Shown: positions 1-7,713 of the stretch, piece after piece
Position numbering within the stretch: the stretch's first letter is position 1
Layout of the letters: the number at the start of each line of letters is the position of its first letter
Source of the DNA: an uncultured Finegoldia sp.
Lineage (GTDB): Bacteria; Bacillota; Clostridia; Tissierellales; Peptoniphilaceae
DNA: 25,004 bases
Assembly: GCF_900766215.1 (NCBI RefSeq)
Contig: NZ_CAAFUQ010000010.1
Coordinates: 1-25,004, forward strand
Direction of reading: 5' to 3'
Translations under genes and position numbers: made by a program
Notes under the pieces: generated by a model
What the model saw: the letters and a program-made list of their open reading frames with translations, nothing else
What the model was told of the DNA's origin: nothing
Database searches by the model: none

Positions 1-23
1 ATGTAGTTGACCCTTTTAAAGGG

Positions 24-137
24 TAGCAAGTAAAAGTTGCAAGTGGCGGACTAACCAACGCCATTGAGGCGTGGCTGGTAATACAGGCCCTTTGGGCCGC
101 ATGAGAAAAACCCCCGGCTACGCCGGGGGATGATTTT
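24..137 (+). ncRNA. Candidate omega-RNA-like structured RNA at the IS end
   Basis: Three consecutive stem-loops are visible: CCAACGCC (55-62) pairs with GGCGTGG (68-74) with one bulge, GGCCC (86-90) pairs with GGGCC (94-98) across a TTT loop, and CCCCCGGC (111-118) pairs perfectly with GCCGGGGG (122-129). In IS200/IS605 elements such a region downstream of tnpB is processed into the guide omega-RNA. If so, the guide sequence would be specified by the DNA just beyond the element end. I cannot fix the element boundary, so the guide is not assigned. Confidence 0.35.
111..137 (+). terminator. Rho-independent terminator of the IS-like end
   Basis: An 8-bp perfect GC stem (111-118 with 122-129, loop TAC) is followed by ATGATTTTT. 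It insulates the fdhD operon from transcription entering from the left. Confidence 0.7.
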
Positions 138-196
138 TGGATATAAGATTCAAATTATATTTCAAAAATATTCTTTTATAATTAAAATTTAACAAT

Positions 197-237
197 TTGT
201 ACCAGCTAAAGTTGTTTGATATAATTAAATAAAGGAG
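197..237 (+). promoter_or_regulatory. Promoter and RBS of the fdhD operon
   Basis: A perfect -10 box TATAAT is at 220-225. A weak -35 candidate TTGTAC lies at 197-202 with 17-bp spacing. AGGAG at 233-237 is five bases before the ATG at 243 and decides that start. Confidence 0.65.
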
Positions 238-242
238 ATTTT

Positions 243-995
243 ATGAAATTTGAAAAAAATGTAATGGTTAAGAAATATAACGACGGAGTTATAGAAGAAG
301 TTGAAGATGTTATTTTAAGAGAATTTTTGTTAGATATTAATATTAATTCGAAACCTATAGTTAAACTTTTGTGTATTGAAAAGGATTTACAAGAACTTGT
401 TACAGGATATCTTATAACAGAAAACATTGTAAAGCCAGAAGATATAGCAAATGTAGATATTAAAATTGACGGGAATGTTTGCGATGTTACTTTAAAAGAT
501 ATCGATAACACTCCGAGCCATGTGACTACTGAAAGTGGCGATTATAAAAACGTTCCGTACAATTTTACAAACAGAGATGAAAAAGTAACTCCAATCGACT
601 GGGATGAAAAAACTCTGTTGAAGATTTCCAATTTTAATTTATCGGGATCTCAATTATTTAAAGAAACGGGCAATGTGCATTCTGTTGTTTTGGCGAAAAA
701 TGGGGAAATAATTTGTCAATGCGATGATATTGGAAGATACAATGCTTTTGACAAGGCTGTGGGTACGGCTGTGTTAAATGGCGAAAACTTATCTGATTTA
801 ATTGCATTTACCTCTGGAAGAATTCCTTCATCAATTGTTCAAAAATGTATCAATTCTGGAATTTCTGTAATAGTTTCCAGAAGTGCACCGACAGATGTTT
901 CTTTGGAATTAGCTGAAAAATATAATTTGTCTGTAATCGGCTTTTGCAAACAAAGTCGTTTAAATATTTATTTGGATTTTAGAAGGAAGGATTAG
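243..995 (+). CDS. fdhD: FdhD-like formate dehydrogenase sulfurtransferase, lacking the CxxC motif
   Basis: FdhD carries sulfur from the cysteine desulfurase to the molybdenum cofactor of formate dehydrogenase in the cytoplasm. The 250-residue protein shows the family's core: TGNVHSVVLAKNGEI, then DDIGRYNAFDKAVG (canonical DxGRHNAxDK), and the C-terminal SRSAPTDVSLELAEKYNLSVIGFCK. Known members such as E. coli FdhD use a CxxC pair (C121/C124) in a GCGxCG-like stretch for sulfur transfer. Here the corresponding region, around TTESGDYKNVP, has no cysteine; a CQC sits beside the DDIGRYNA motif instead. First gene of an operon with a formate-type transporter, moeA and mobAB, so a molybdoenzyme maturation role fits. 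Its sulfur-transfer activity is uncertain because of the missing cysteines. Confidence 0.85.
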   Translation: MKFEKNVMVKKYNDGVIEEVEDVILREFLLDININSKPIVKLLCIEKDLQELVTGYLITENIVKPEDIANVDIKIDGNVCDVTLKDIDNTPSHVTTESGDYKNVPYNFTNRDEKVTPIDWDEKTLLKISNFNLSGSQLFKETGNVHSVVLAKNGEIICQCDDIGRYNAFDKAVGTAVLNGENLSDLIAFTSGRIPSSIVQKCINSGISVIVSRSAPTDVSLELAEKYNLSVIGFCKQSRLNIYLDFRRKD

Positions 996-997
996 TT

Positions 998-1633
998 ATG
1001 AAAAAATTAGCGGATTTTTTGTATGCCATTATGGCAGGGGCGTTTATTGCAATGGGCGGAGTTGTGTTTTTGAGCCTAAACAATAAAATTGTCGGAGCAT
1101 TCATGTTCAGCTTGGGACTTTTTGCGGTGTGTACTTTGAAGTACAATCTGTTCACAGGAAAAATTGGATATTTGTTCAATAATGATGTGAAAACTTATTT
1201 GCCATGGTGTTTGATGGTGTGGGTTGGAAACTTAGTAGGAAGTATTATTGTAGCGGAATTAGTTCGTCTTACAAGAGTTGCTCCAGGAATTATCGAAAAA
1301 TCCACGAAATTGGTTCAAGTAAAAGCAGACGATAGTTTGATAAGTTTGTTTGTTTTGGGTATTTTCTGTAATATTATGGTTGTTCACGCTGTGGATCAAT
1401 ACTTAAACAATCCTCACGAAATTGGAAAATATTTGGGAATTGTAATGAGTATTATGGTATTTATCCTATGCGGATTTGAACACTGTATTGCAGATATGTT
1501 TTACATTCAAATGGCAAGAATGTGGAATTCACAAACAATTATAGCTCTAATAGTGATTACTTTGGGCAATGTTTTGGGCGGAATTTTGATTCCAACAATG
1601 AGAAAAATCAACACTAAATTAAAAAGTGAATAA
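998..1633 (+). CDS. Short formate/nitrite transporter (FNT) family protein
   Basis: A 211-residue, almost entirely hydrophobic protein with about six membrane segments. FNT family marks are NLFTGKIGYLF, WVGNLVGS, LGIFCNIMVVHAV and CGFEHCIADMF, the last matching the FEHSxANM motif that holds the central pore histidine in FocA/NirC. FNT pentameric channels move formate, nitrite or hydrosulfide across the cytoplasmic membrane. It is shorter than the usual 250-280 residues, mainly at the N-terminus. The start is firm: AAGGAAGG at 983-990 lies seven bases before the ATG, two bases after fdhD. Linkage with fdhD favours formate as substrate, by inference only; hydrosulfide or nitrite remains possible. 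Confidence 0.85.
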   Translation: MKKLADFLYAIMAGAFIAMGGVVFLSLNNKIVGAFMFSLGLFAVCTLKYNLFTGKIGYLFNNDVKTYLPWCLMVWVGNLVGSIIVAELVRLTRVAPGIIEKSTKLVQVKADDSLISLFVLGIFCNIMVVHAVDQYLNNPHEIGKYLGIVMSIMVFILCGFEHCIADMFYIQMARMWNSQTIIALIVITLGNVLGGILIPTMRKINTKLKSE

Positions 1634-1643
1634 GGTTTGATAA

Positions 1644-2825
1644 ATGTTATTAAATGTTGAAAAAGCGAAGGAAATACTTAAACAAAATATAGAAAAAGCA
1701 TCTGAAATTGAAGAAATTGATATAGATGATGCGTACAACAGAGTTTTGGCAGAGGATGTGTTGGCTAAGTTCAACAATCCTCCATATCCAAAAAGTGCAA
1801 TGGATGGATATGCTGTAAGCAGCAAAGATTCTGATAAATTATCTAAGAAGAAAATTATCGGGACAAATTATGCAGGAGACTGCAATGATTTTGACTACGA
1901 AGAAAATACTTGTGTGAGAATTATGACGGGAGCTTTTGTTCCGAAATGTTATGATGCTATCGTAAAACAAGAAGATTGCGATGCGTTTGATGATTACATT
2001 GAAATCAAAAAAACTTACAAACCTTTTGATTATTACATCAAAGAAGGAGAAGATGTGAAAGAGAATGATTTGTTAATTCCTAAAAACACTAGGATTTCTT
2101 CGATTCACTTGTCGATTTTGGCATCAAATGGCTATGCAAAAGTCAAAGTTTACAGAAAATTAAAGGTTGCATTATTATCGACAGGTTCTGAATTATTATA
2201 TCCAGGAGAAGAATATAAACCAGGTAAAATCTACAGTTCAACAACTTTTACATTGAAATCTATTCTGAAAAATTCTGGAGTAGAAGTTGTGGAACAAAAA
2301 AACTGTCTTGACCATGAAGATTCAATTATTAGAGAAATAAAGAATTTGACACCCAAATCTGATGTTATCATAACAACTGGTGGAGTGAGCGTTGGAGATA
2401 AGGATTTGATGGAATCTTGTATGGGAAAAATCGGAGAGGTTTTGTTTCACAGAATTGCAATGAAACCAGGGACTCCTGTTATGGCATCAAAAGTCGACGG
2501 AAAGATTGTGTTGTCTTGTTCGGGAAGTCCGTTTGCAGCTTTTTGTAATTTCGAAGTTTTGTTTTGGGATTTGTACAATAAATATTATGGATTAAATGTA
2601 AAACAATTCGAAAAAGGAAAGGTCGTAAAAGGATCGATGAAAACATCTAGGTTACAACGATATGTCAGATGTTTTGTAAAAGATTCTGAGATTACGATTT
2701 TTGACAAACACAAGAATTCTATGTTACAAGATTTGACCAACTGCAATGCGCTTTTACTTCAAAAGCAAAACGAAAGCTTGGAAGAAGGTTCGATTGTAGA
2801 TTATATTTATTTGGGTGAGATATGA
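1644..2825 (+). CDS. moeA: Molybdopterin molybdenumtransferase MoeA
   Basis: MoeA inserts molybdate (or tungstate) into adenylylated molybdopterin to give molybdenum cofactor. At 393 residues it has family length. The N-terminal MoeA domain contains NPPYPKSAMDGYAV and the TGAFVP stretch; the central MoCF-binding domain contains STGSELLYPGEEYKPGKIYSS, TTGGVSVGDKD and FHRIAMKPGTPV; a small C-terminal beta domain follows. The usual GLPGNPVSA loop is replaced by SCSGSPFAAFCNFEVL, which keeps the SP and aromatic pattern but not GNP. AAGG at 1632-1635 sets the start, and the last four bases overlap the mobAB start (ATGA), indicating translational coupling. It could serve a tungsten enzyme equally well; the sequence does not decide. 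Confidence 0.93.
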   Translation: MLLNVEKAKEILKQNIEKASEIEEIDIDDAYNRVLAEDVLAKFNNPPYPKSAMDGYAVSSKDSDKLSKKKIIGTNYAGDCNDFDYEENTCVRIMTGAFVPKCYDAIVKQEDCDAFDDYIEIKKTYKPFDYYIKEGEDVKENDLLIPKNTRISSIHLSILASNGYAKVKVYRKLKVALLSTGSELLYPGEEYKPGKIYSSTTFTLKSILKNSGVEVVEQKNCLDHEDSIIREIKNLTPKSDVIITTGGVSVGDKDLMESCMGKIGEVLFHRIAMKPGTPVMASKVDGKIVLSCSGSPFAAFCNFEVLFWDLYNKYYGLNVKQFEKGKVVKGSMKTSRLQRYVRCFVKDSEITIFDKHKNSMLQDLTNCNALLLQKQNESLEEGSIVDYIYLGEI

Positions 2826-3829
2826 GAGTTTCTGTAGGAATATTGGCTGGTGGAAAAAGTGTGAGAATGGGTCAAGACAAATTTGATTTGAACTTTTACG
2901 GTCACACTTTTATAGAAGAATTAATAGATAGGTTCAAAGACTACGAGGTAATTGTTTCATCTAATACAGCCGATTATTCTCCAATTAAAACTGTAAAGGA
3001 CACTTATATTGATGCGGGACCTTTGAGTGGAATATTGGAGATTTTAAAAAATTCTACAAATGAATATGTATTTGTAACTTCTTGCGATATGATAAATGTG
3101 AAACCAGATTTGGTGGATTTTGCAGCATCTATCGCAAGTTTTTCAGATGAAGCTGTAATTTTTGAAACAGATGAGAGATGCTATCCTACTTGCGGGATTT
3201 TTTCGAAAAAAATAATTCCTATTTTGGAAGAAATGCTTGAAAGTAAAGATTATCGTGTGATGAATTTGGTTAAGAAAATCGATACGAAATTTGTTAATTT
3301 GAAATACACAATTTTTGAGGATGAATTTGTTAATATTAATTATCCAGAAGAACTGAAACAAAATGCGACGCCTTTGATTTGTATTTGTGGCAAAAAAAAT
3401 AGCGGCAAGACTACTTTTATTAAAAAGCTTGTTTATGAATTGAAAAAAAGAGGTAAAACCTGCTCGGTAATAAAACACGATGGGCACGATTTTGAGCTTG
3501 ATTTCAAAGACACGGACACTTTTTATTACAAACAATACGGCGCTTATCAAACCTTGATTTTTAACGATAAATACTTTAAATTAGATGGTGGGAGTAAAAA
3601 TATTTATGATTTGATAAAATTATTGGATGATGTCGATTTGATAATTATCGAAGGGATGAAAGATTCCGATTTCATAAAATACGAATGTACTCTTACAGAT
3701 GATTTGGTATGTAGCGATGTGAATAAATACGGAATTATTAGCGACAGAAGTTTTGCTGGTTACGATAATTTTGATATCAATAATCCATCAGAGTTTACAG
3801 ACTACATTATCCAAAAATTTAAAATTTAG
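2822..3829 (+). CDS. MobA-MobB fusion: molybdopterin guanylyltransferase plus GTP-binding adaptor
   Basis: Two enzymes of the last step of bis-MGD cofactor assembly are joined in one 335-residue chain. Residues about 1-180 are MobA: the nucleotide-binding ILAGGKSVRMGQDK at the N-terminus, then DAGPLSGI and TSCDMI typical of the GTP:Moco guanylyltransferase fold. Residues about 182-335 are MobB, with the P-loop GKKNSGKTT at residues 190-198 and IKHDGHDFELDFKDTDTFYYKQYGA, the MobB hallmark. The stop of moeA lies inside its start codon region. A fusion guarantees equal amounts of both parts. It implies that the host makes a guanylylated (MGD-type) cofactor, as used by formate dehydrogenases of the DMSO-reductase family; no such enzyme is in the window. 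Confidence 0.9.
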   Translation: MRVSVGILAGGKSVRMGQDKFDLNFYGHTFIEELIDRFKDYEVIVSSNTADYSPIKTVKDTYIDAGPLSGILEILKNSTNEYVFVTSCDMINVKPDLVDFAASIASFSDEAVIFETDERCYPTCGIFSKKIIPILEEMLESKDYRVMNLVKKIDTKFVNLKYTIFEDEFVNINYPEELKQNATPLICICGKKNSGKTTFIKKLVYELKKRGKTCSVIKHDGHDFELDFKDTDTFYYKQYGAYQTLIFNDKYFKLDGGSKNIYDLIKLLDDVDLIIIEGMKDSDFIKYECTLTDDLVCSDVNKYGIISDRSFAGYDNFDINNPSEFTDYIIQKFKI

Positions 3830-3838
3830 AAGGTATTT

Positions 3839-4294
3839 ATGGAAAATATTTTGTGCAACATGATTAAAATAAATCGTGGAAATGATGTTTTGGTTTTAGA
3901 TAAAGTAAAAAAATACGGTTGGGAAGGGTTAACTTTTCCAGGAGGACATGTCGAAAAGGTAGAATCTATTACTGAATCTGTCATTAGAGAAGCGAAAGAA
4001 GAAACTAATTTGGATATTGAAAACATAAAATATGTTGGAATGATTAGCTGGTACGACATGGACAACAACGACAGAATTATTGGATTTTTGTACGAAACTG
4101 ATGATTTTTCTGGAGAATTGATAAAGGAAAATGTCGAAGGGACATTGGAATTTATCGATTACGAAGATTTAAAAAACATGGATGGACATAGCGATTCTAT
4201 GGATGAAATTTTCGCTATTTATGACGGAAAATATTCTGAAATCGTGCTTTATTATGAAGATAATAAATGCGTAAAAAAGGAGTGTTATAAATAG
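3839..4294 (+). CDS. NUDIX hydrolase (MutT/8-oxo-dGTP diphosphatase-like)
   Basis: A 151-residue NUDIX protein. The Nudix box begins at GGHVEKVE and ends at REAKEETNL, fitting Gx5Ex7REUxEExxU with asparagine where the box usually has glycine near its end. The opening part, VLVLDKVKKYGWEGLTFPGGHVE, resembles MutT/YtkD-type 8-oxo-dGTP diphosphatases, which clear oxidised nucleotides. The box alone does not fix the substrate; other nucleoside diphosphate derivatives are possible. AAGG lies just after the mobAB stop, so it is part of the operon. It shares one base with the following GTG-started gene (TAG/GTG at 4292-4296). Confidence 0.87.
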   Translation: MENILCNMIKINRGNDVLVLDKVKKYGWEGLTFPGGHVEKVESITESVIREAKEETNLDIENIKYVGMISWYDMDNNDRIIGFLYETDDFSGELIKENVEGTLEFIDYEDLKNMDGHSDSMDEIFAIYDGKYSEIVLYYEDNKCVKKECYK

Positions 4295-5202
4295 TGAGAA
4301 AAGCTAAAGGAATGATGTTCGCCATAATCTCAGCGTTGATTTTTGGATTTACACCGATTATGGTGAGGGAAACTCTGAGCAATGGAAGTAACGTAATTAT
4401 GACTTCTTTTTTGAGGGGATTTTTCGTAATTCCATTTTTGATTATTTCATTGAAAAGCAGAAATGTCAGCCTCAAAGTTACAAACCAAGAATTGAAAAAA
4501 CTAATTTTGATGTGTAGTATTGGTGGTTGCATCACAATGACAATGCTTTATGCATCGTATCAATACATTTCCGTTGGGCTTGCAACTTCTATACATTTTA
4601 TTTTTCCGACGATTGTAACGGTGTATTCGGTTATGTTCCTAAATGAAAAGATGACGAAATACAAATTCATCTCACTAATAGCATCGATAATTGGAGTAAT
4701 TTTACTAGCAAATAATGTCGGTGGAAGCAGTAATTTTCCGTTGGGAATGTTTTTGGCTGTGGCATCTGGTTGTACTTATTCTTTTTATTTGATTTATATG
4801 GATGTATCCGGACTTAAAAACATGGATAGTGTCAAAGTTACATTTTACAATTGCACAATTAACTCAACGATGCTTTTGGTATTTGGGCTTATTACTGGAG
4901 ATTTTACATTGTCTTTATCAAGATATGCGTGGATAATTGCATTTGTGATTTCGATATTGGTTTCAGTATTTGGCACGCTATTCATTCAACTTTCCATTGT
5001 GAATGCTGGTGTTAGCACTTACACGATTTTTTCGACATTGGAACCAATTACATCTGTGATATTAGGAATTATTTTATTTAACGAAACTACAGATCCAAGA
5101 AGATTGCTTGGCTGTTTTATGATATTTTTGTCGGTGATGATACTAGCAGTTTCAACGAGATTTCAAGAAAGAAGAGCAAAGGGAAGTGTAAATAATGGAT
5201 GA
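4294..5202 (+). CDS. EamA-type (DMT superfamily) membrane transporter
   Basis: A 302-residue protein with ten predicted membrane segments arranged as two EamA repeats (about residues 7-135 and 146-285). Typical features are FGFTPIMVRETLS near the start, ASYQYISVGLATSIHFIFPTIVTVYSVMFLNEKMT in repeat one, and STLEPITSVILGIILFNETT in repeat two. Family members export amino acids, metabolites or drugs; the substrate cannot be read from the sequence. The start is GTG, with AGGAG at 4278-4282 eleven bases upstream; the next in-frame ATG is at 4312. It overlaps the sirtuin gene by eight bases. Confidence 0.88.
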   Translation: MRKAKGMMFAIISALIFGFTPIMVRETLSNGSNVIMTSFLRGFFVIPFLIISLKSRNVSLKVTNQELKKLILMCSIGGCITMTMLYASYQYISVGLATSIHFIFPTIVTVYSVMFLNEKMTKYKFISLIASIIGVILLANNVGGSSNFPLGMFLAVASGCTYSFYLIYMDVSGLKNMDSVKVTFYNCTINSTMLLVFGLITGDFTLSLSRYAWIIAFVISILVSVFGTLFIQLSIVNAGVSTYTIFSTLEPITSVILGIILFNETTDPRRLLGCFMIFLSVMILAVSTRFQERRAKGSVNNG

Positions 5203-5935
5203 TGTTGAAAGATTAAAACAAATTGTAGAACAAAGTGACAAAATCGTGTTTTTTGGTGGAGCAGGGGTGTCTACTGCATCTGGAATTCCAGATTTTAGAT
5301 CAGCAACGGGACTTTACAACAAGAAAAACGACAGCGATTTTTCACCGGAATATATGTTAAGTCACGAATTTTTCGTGACACGTCCCGATTTATTTCAGAA
5401 TTATGTTTTGGAAAATTTGATTATCGATGGAGTAAAACCAAACAAAGCTCATTTGTCTTTGACAAAGTTAGAAAAAGCTAACAAATTACTTGGAGTAATC
5501 ACACAAAACATCGACAGCTTAGATACTATGGCTGGGACTAAAAATATCGCAGAAATTCACGGCAATTTGAGAGATTATTATTGCGTAAATTGCGGCGCAA
5601 AATACGATTTGGATTATTATAAACAAAACAGACCATGCAAATGCGAAAAATGTGGAGGTGTTGTTCGTCCAGATGTTACATTGTACGGAGAAGTTCCACC
5701 ACAAAAGGAATTTGCAAAAGCAATCAGTTGGATTAACAAGGCAGACACGATGATTGTAGCTGGAAGCTCACTTGTTGTGTATCCTGCAAGTGGTCTTATC
5801 AATTATTTTCGAGGAAATAATTTGATACTTATTAATTTGGATCGTACAAGCTACGATAATATGGCAAATATCGTGATTCATGACGATATTGCAAAAACTT
5901 TAGAATATGTGACGAGGGATATTGATGAAAGATAA
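5195..5935 (+). CDS. cobB: NAD-dependent protein deacylase, sirtuin (CobB/SIR2) family
   Basis: Sirtuins remove acyl groups from protein lysines using NAD+, giving nicotinamide and O-acyl-ADP-ribose. The 246-residue protein has the complete set of family motifs in order: FFGGAGVSTASGIPDFRS (NAD-binding GAGxSxxSGIPDFR), QNIDSL (catalytic QNID), IHGNL with the catalytic histidine, the zinc site CVNCGAKYD and CKCEKCGG, VRPDVTLYGE, and GSSLVVYPASGL. All catalytic and zinc-binding residues are intact, so it is expected to be active in the cytoplasm. It is translationally coupled to the transporter before it and overlaps the zinc-ribbon gene after it. Its targets, for example acetyl-CoA synthetase as in other bacteria, are not indicated by the context. 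Confidence 0.93.
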   Translation: MDDVERLKQIVEQSDKIVFFGGAGVSTASGIPDFRSATGLYNKKNDSDFSPEYMLSHEFFVTRPDLFQNYVLENLIIDGVKPNKAHLSLTKLEKANKLLGVITQNIDSLDTMAGTKNIAEIHGNLRDYYCVNCGAKYDLDYYKQNRPCKCEKCGGVVRPDVTLYGEVPPQKEFAKAISWINKADTMIVAGSSLVVYPASGLINYFRGNNLILINLDRTSYDNMANIVIHDDIAKTLEYVTRDIDER

Positions 5936-6323
5936 AATTAAAAATTATTTGCAAAAAGTTTACGGAGTGGATTTTTTCTCGAAAACAATGATAGTATTCG
6001 CTCTGATACTTTCTTTGATTAATTTAAAATTTAAAAATAGAGTTATAGAGATCATTACGATGGTTTTAATTGTGTATTTCGGAATTTTCAGAGTTTTTTC
6101 TGTTAACAAATATCAACGAATGATTGAAAATCAAAAATTTGCAAAAGCTGTAAAACCTATGACGGATTTTTTCGAAAAATATAAAATTAGAGCAGCAAAT
6201 TCCAAGGACAAGAAGTATATTAAATGTCCTAACTGCAAAAAAGAAATGAAAATACCTAGAAATAAAGGAAAAATCAAAGTAACTTGTCCTCATTGCGGAC
6301 ACAAGTTTGTAAAGAAAAGTTAA
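5925..6323 (+). CDS. Membrane-anchored zinc-ribbon protein of unknown function
   Basis: I chose the ATG at 5925 (132 residues) because GAGGG at 5914-5918 lies six bases upstream; a TTG one codon earlier is less likely. Two hydrophobic segments near the N-terminus (around residues 17-30 and 37-52) form a probable hairpin anchor. A basic linker follows, and a C-terminal zinc ribbon has two knuckles, CPNCKKEM and CPHCGHKF, spaced as in rubredoxin-like or transcription-factor ribbons. Such small proteins are common in Clostridia but have no assigned role. It is the last gene of the operon, before a strong terminator, and overlaps the sirtuin gene by eleven bases. Confidence 0.8.
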   Translation: MKDKIKNYLQKVYGVDFFSKTMIVFALILSLINLKFKNRVIEIITMVLIVYFGIFRVFSVNKYQRMIENQKFAKAVKPMTDFFEKYKIRAANSKDKKYIKCPNCKKEMKIPRNKGKIKVTCPHCGHKFVKKS

Positions 6324-6358
6324 TTATTTTGAAAAAATAAATATGCTAATAATGCTAC

Positions 6359-6390
6359 AAATCTACTACGGAAAAAGTAGTAGATTTTTT
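6359..6390 (+). terminator. Terminator of the fdhD-to-zinc-ribbon operon
   Basis: An 11-bp perfect stem AAATCTACTAC (6359-6369) with GTAGTAGATTT (6377-6387), loop GGAAAAA, followed by T residues to 6390. It closes the eight-gene transcript that begins near 230. Confidence 0.85.
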
Positions 6391-6477
6391 ATTGCTATAA
6401 ATGAGGATTATAGTCTTATCAATTGCGACTTTATTTTTAAATAATAATTTCACAAGCATTTCATAAAACTATCGTAA

Positions 6478-6538
6478 TATAATATCAGATCACACGAATG
6501 CGTGTTATCTAAATATGAACTTAGATATTTTATGGAGG
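6478..6538 (+). promoter_or_regulatory. Promoter and structured leader of the TlpA-like lipoprotein operon
   Basis: A TATAAT box is at 6478-6483; no convincing -35 box was found. The expected transcript start, about 6490, falls in an inverted repeat AGATcACACG (6487-6496) / CGTGTtATCT (6501-6510). A second perfect stem TATCTAA (6506-6512) / TTAGATA (6521-6527) ends seven bases before the GGAGG at 6534-6538. The two stems share bases 6506-6510 and cannot form together on one RNA. The first could also be a DNA operator. Confidence 0.5.
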
Positions 6539-6543
6539 AAATT

Positions 6544-7698
6544 ATGAGAAAAAATGTATTAAAAGGAACTACTTTGCTACTAGCATTGTGTTTTAGCGTT
6601 GGAGCGGTAGGTTGCCAAAAATCTAGTGGAAATAATGGAAAAGAAACTAAAGTGGTAAGCCCAAAAGAAGCGGGAATGAAAAACGATAAAAGTGGTGAAA
6701 ACGAAAAATTCAAACCTGCTGATTATTCATTACAACCAAAAGATGAATTTGTATATGAGTTTTTGGGATTGAAGTTTAAGCTTTCAGAACAAGTTAAAAA
6801 AGATATGAAAGACAAGAAGATTGCGATGTTGGATGAACAAAGTCCAATCGACAAAGAATTAAAATATGCTATGCTTACTTTCAGCAAATTAACTGAAGAA
6901 CAAAAAAATGCTGTAGTGGATAAAATGGGCGATGGCTACGAAAAATGGCAAAAAGAACTTGAAAGAGAGGGTTCTATTGGAATGTTTGACAAAAATATGT
7001 CTGAAGGTCAAATCGCCAAAATCACAAAATGCGATAATAACAAAAAAATCGGCGAATCAAAAGATGGTAAGTTCAATTACTACATAAGTTCAAAAGGTAA
7101 AATGGATGAAGGTTTTGCAAAAGAATTTGCTAAAACTCAAATTGATATTATAGACAAAAAAACACGTCCTGAAAATGGATTTGTATTATCTGAAAAAACT
7201 GATTTGGAAAACACAGAAGCATTCGACAAAAAATCGGTTAAGGGTTTGGGCAATTTATCCACAAAAGACATCAATGGCAAAGATTTCTCAAGCAAAGATT
7301 TTTCAAAATATGACCTTACAATGGTAAATGTATTTGCCACTTGGTGTAGTGCTTGTGTGAATGAAATTCCTGATTTGAGTGAAGTTCAAAAAGAAATGAA
7401 GGACAAAGGTGTAAATATTGTAGGGGTTGTCACAGATACTGTTGACGATAATGGTACTAATAATGAAGCATTGCAAAAAGCAAAACTAATTCAAGAAAAA
7501 ACAAAAGCTTCATATCCATTTTTAATGCCAGACAAATCAAACTTCAACGGCAGATTAAACGGAATACAAGCAATGCCAGAAACTTTCTTTGTCGATAAAA
7601 ATGGAAATATTGTAGGAGAAACTTATTCTGGTGCTAAATCAAAAGAAGAATGGAAACAAGTTATCGAAAAAGAATTAGCTAATTTGAAAAACAAATAA
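6544..7698 (+). CDS. Thioredoxin-fold (TlpA/ResA-like) lipoprotein
   Basis: A 384-residue exported thiol-redox protein. The ATG at 6544 is chosen because GGAGG at 6534-6538 is five bases upstream and a signal peptide begins there: a basic start, a hydrophobic core and the lipobox AVGC with the lipid-bearing cysteine at residue 24. A lysine-rich linker and a domain of about 180 residues that I do not recognise follow. The C-terminal AhpC/TSA-Redoxin domain (about 245-380) has the active-site WCSAC with C268 and C271, and AMPETFFVDKNG holding the cis-proline region. It would sit on the outer face of the cytoplasmic membrane and reduce or oxidise partner thiols. It forms an operon with a 50-residue CXXC peptide and a membrane Fe-S protein, a plausible electron source. 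Confidence 0.87.
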   Translation: MRKNVLKGTTLLLALCFSVGAVGCQKSSGNNGKETKVVSPKEAGMKNDKSGENEKFKPADYSLQPKDEFVYEFLGLKFKLSEQVKKDMKDKKIAMLDEQSPIDKELKYAMLTFSKLTEEQKNAVVDKMGDGYEKWQKELEREGSIGMFDKNMSEGQIAKITKCDNNKKIGESKDGKFNYYISSKGKMDEGFAKEFAKTQIDIIDKKTRPENGFVLSEKTDLENTEAFDKKSVKGLGNLSTKDINGKDFSSKDFSKYDLTMVNVFATWCSACVNEIPDLSEVQKEMKDKGVNIVGVVTDTVDDNGTNNEALQKAKLIQEKTKASYPFLMPDKSNFNGRLNGIQAMPETFFVDKNGNIVGETYSGAKSKEEWKQVIEKELANLKNK

Positions 7699-7713
7699 AA
7701 TTAGGTGATTTAA

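Larger units (their letters stand above)
1..137 (+). mobile_element. Right (3') end of an IS200/IS605-like element, partial
   Basis: The first 137 bases carry no long ORF but several compact GC-rich hairpins ending in a terminator, in contrast to the AT-rich DNA that follows. This is the usual look of the 3' end of an IS200/IS605-family element, where tnpB is followed by a structured non-coding end. A short open frame at 3-26 (ending VVDPFKG, stop at 24-26) could be the last codons of such a gene, but this is too short to prove. The left part of the element would lie outside the window. The family call rests on the shape of the sequence and not on a recognised transposase; a tail of some other element or gene is possible. 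Confidence 0.4.

Noticed and set aside
3143..3550. 135-codon ORF on the minus strand within the mobA-mobB gene
   Set aside because: It is a shadow of the mobAB reading frame; no RBS and no family motif. The other minus-strand ORFs were dismissed for the same reason.
6502..6543. Upstream GTG start for the TlpA-like lipoprotein
   Set aside because: It lies within the leader hairpins, has no RBS and would put 14 charged residues ahead of the signal peptide; the ATG at 6544 has GGAGG at the right distance.
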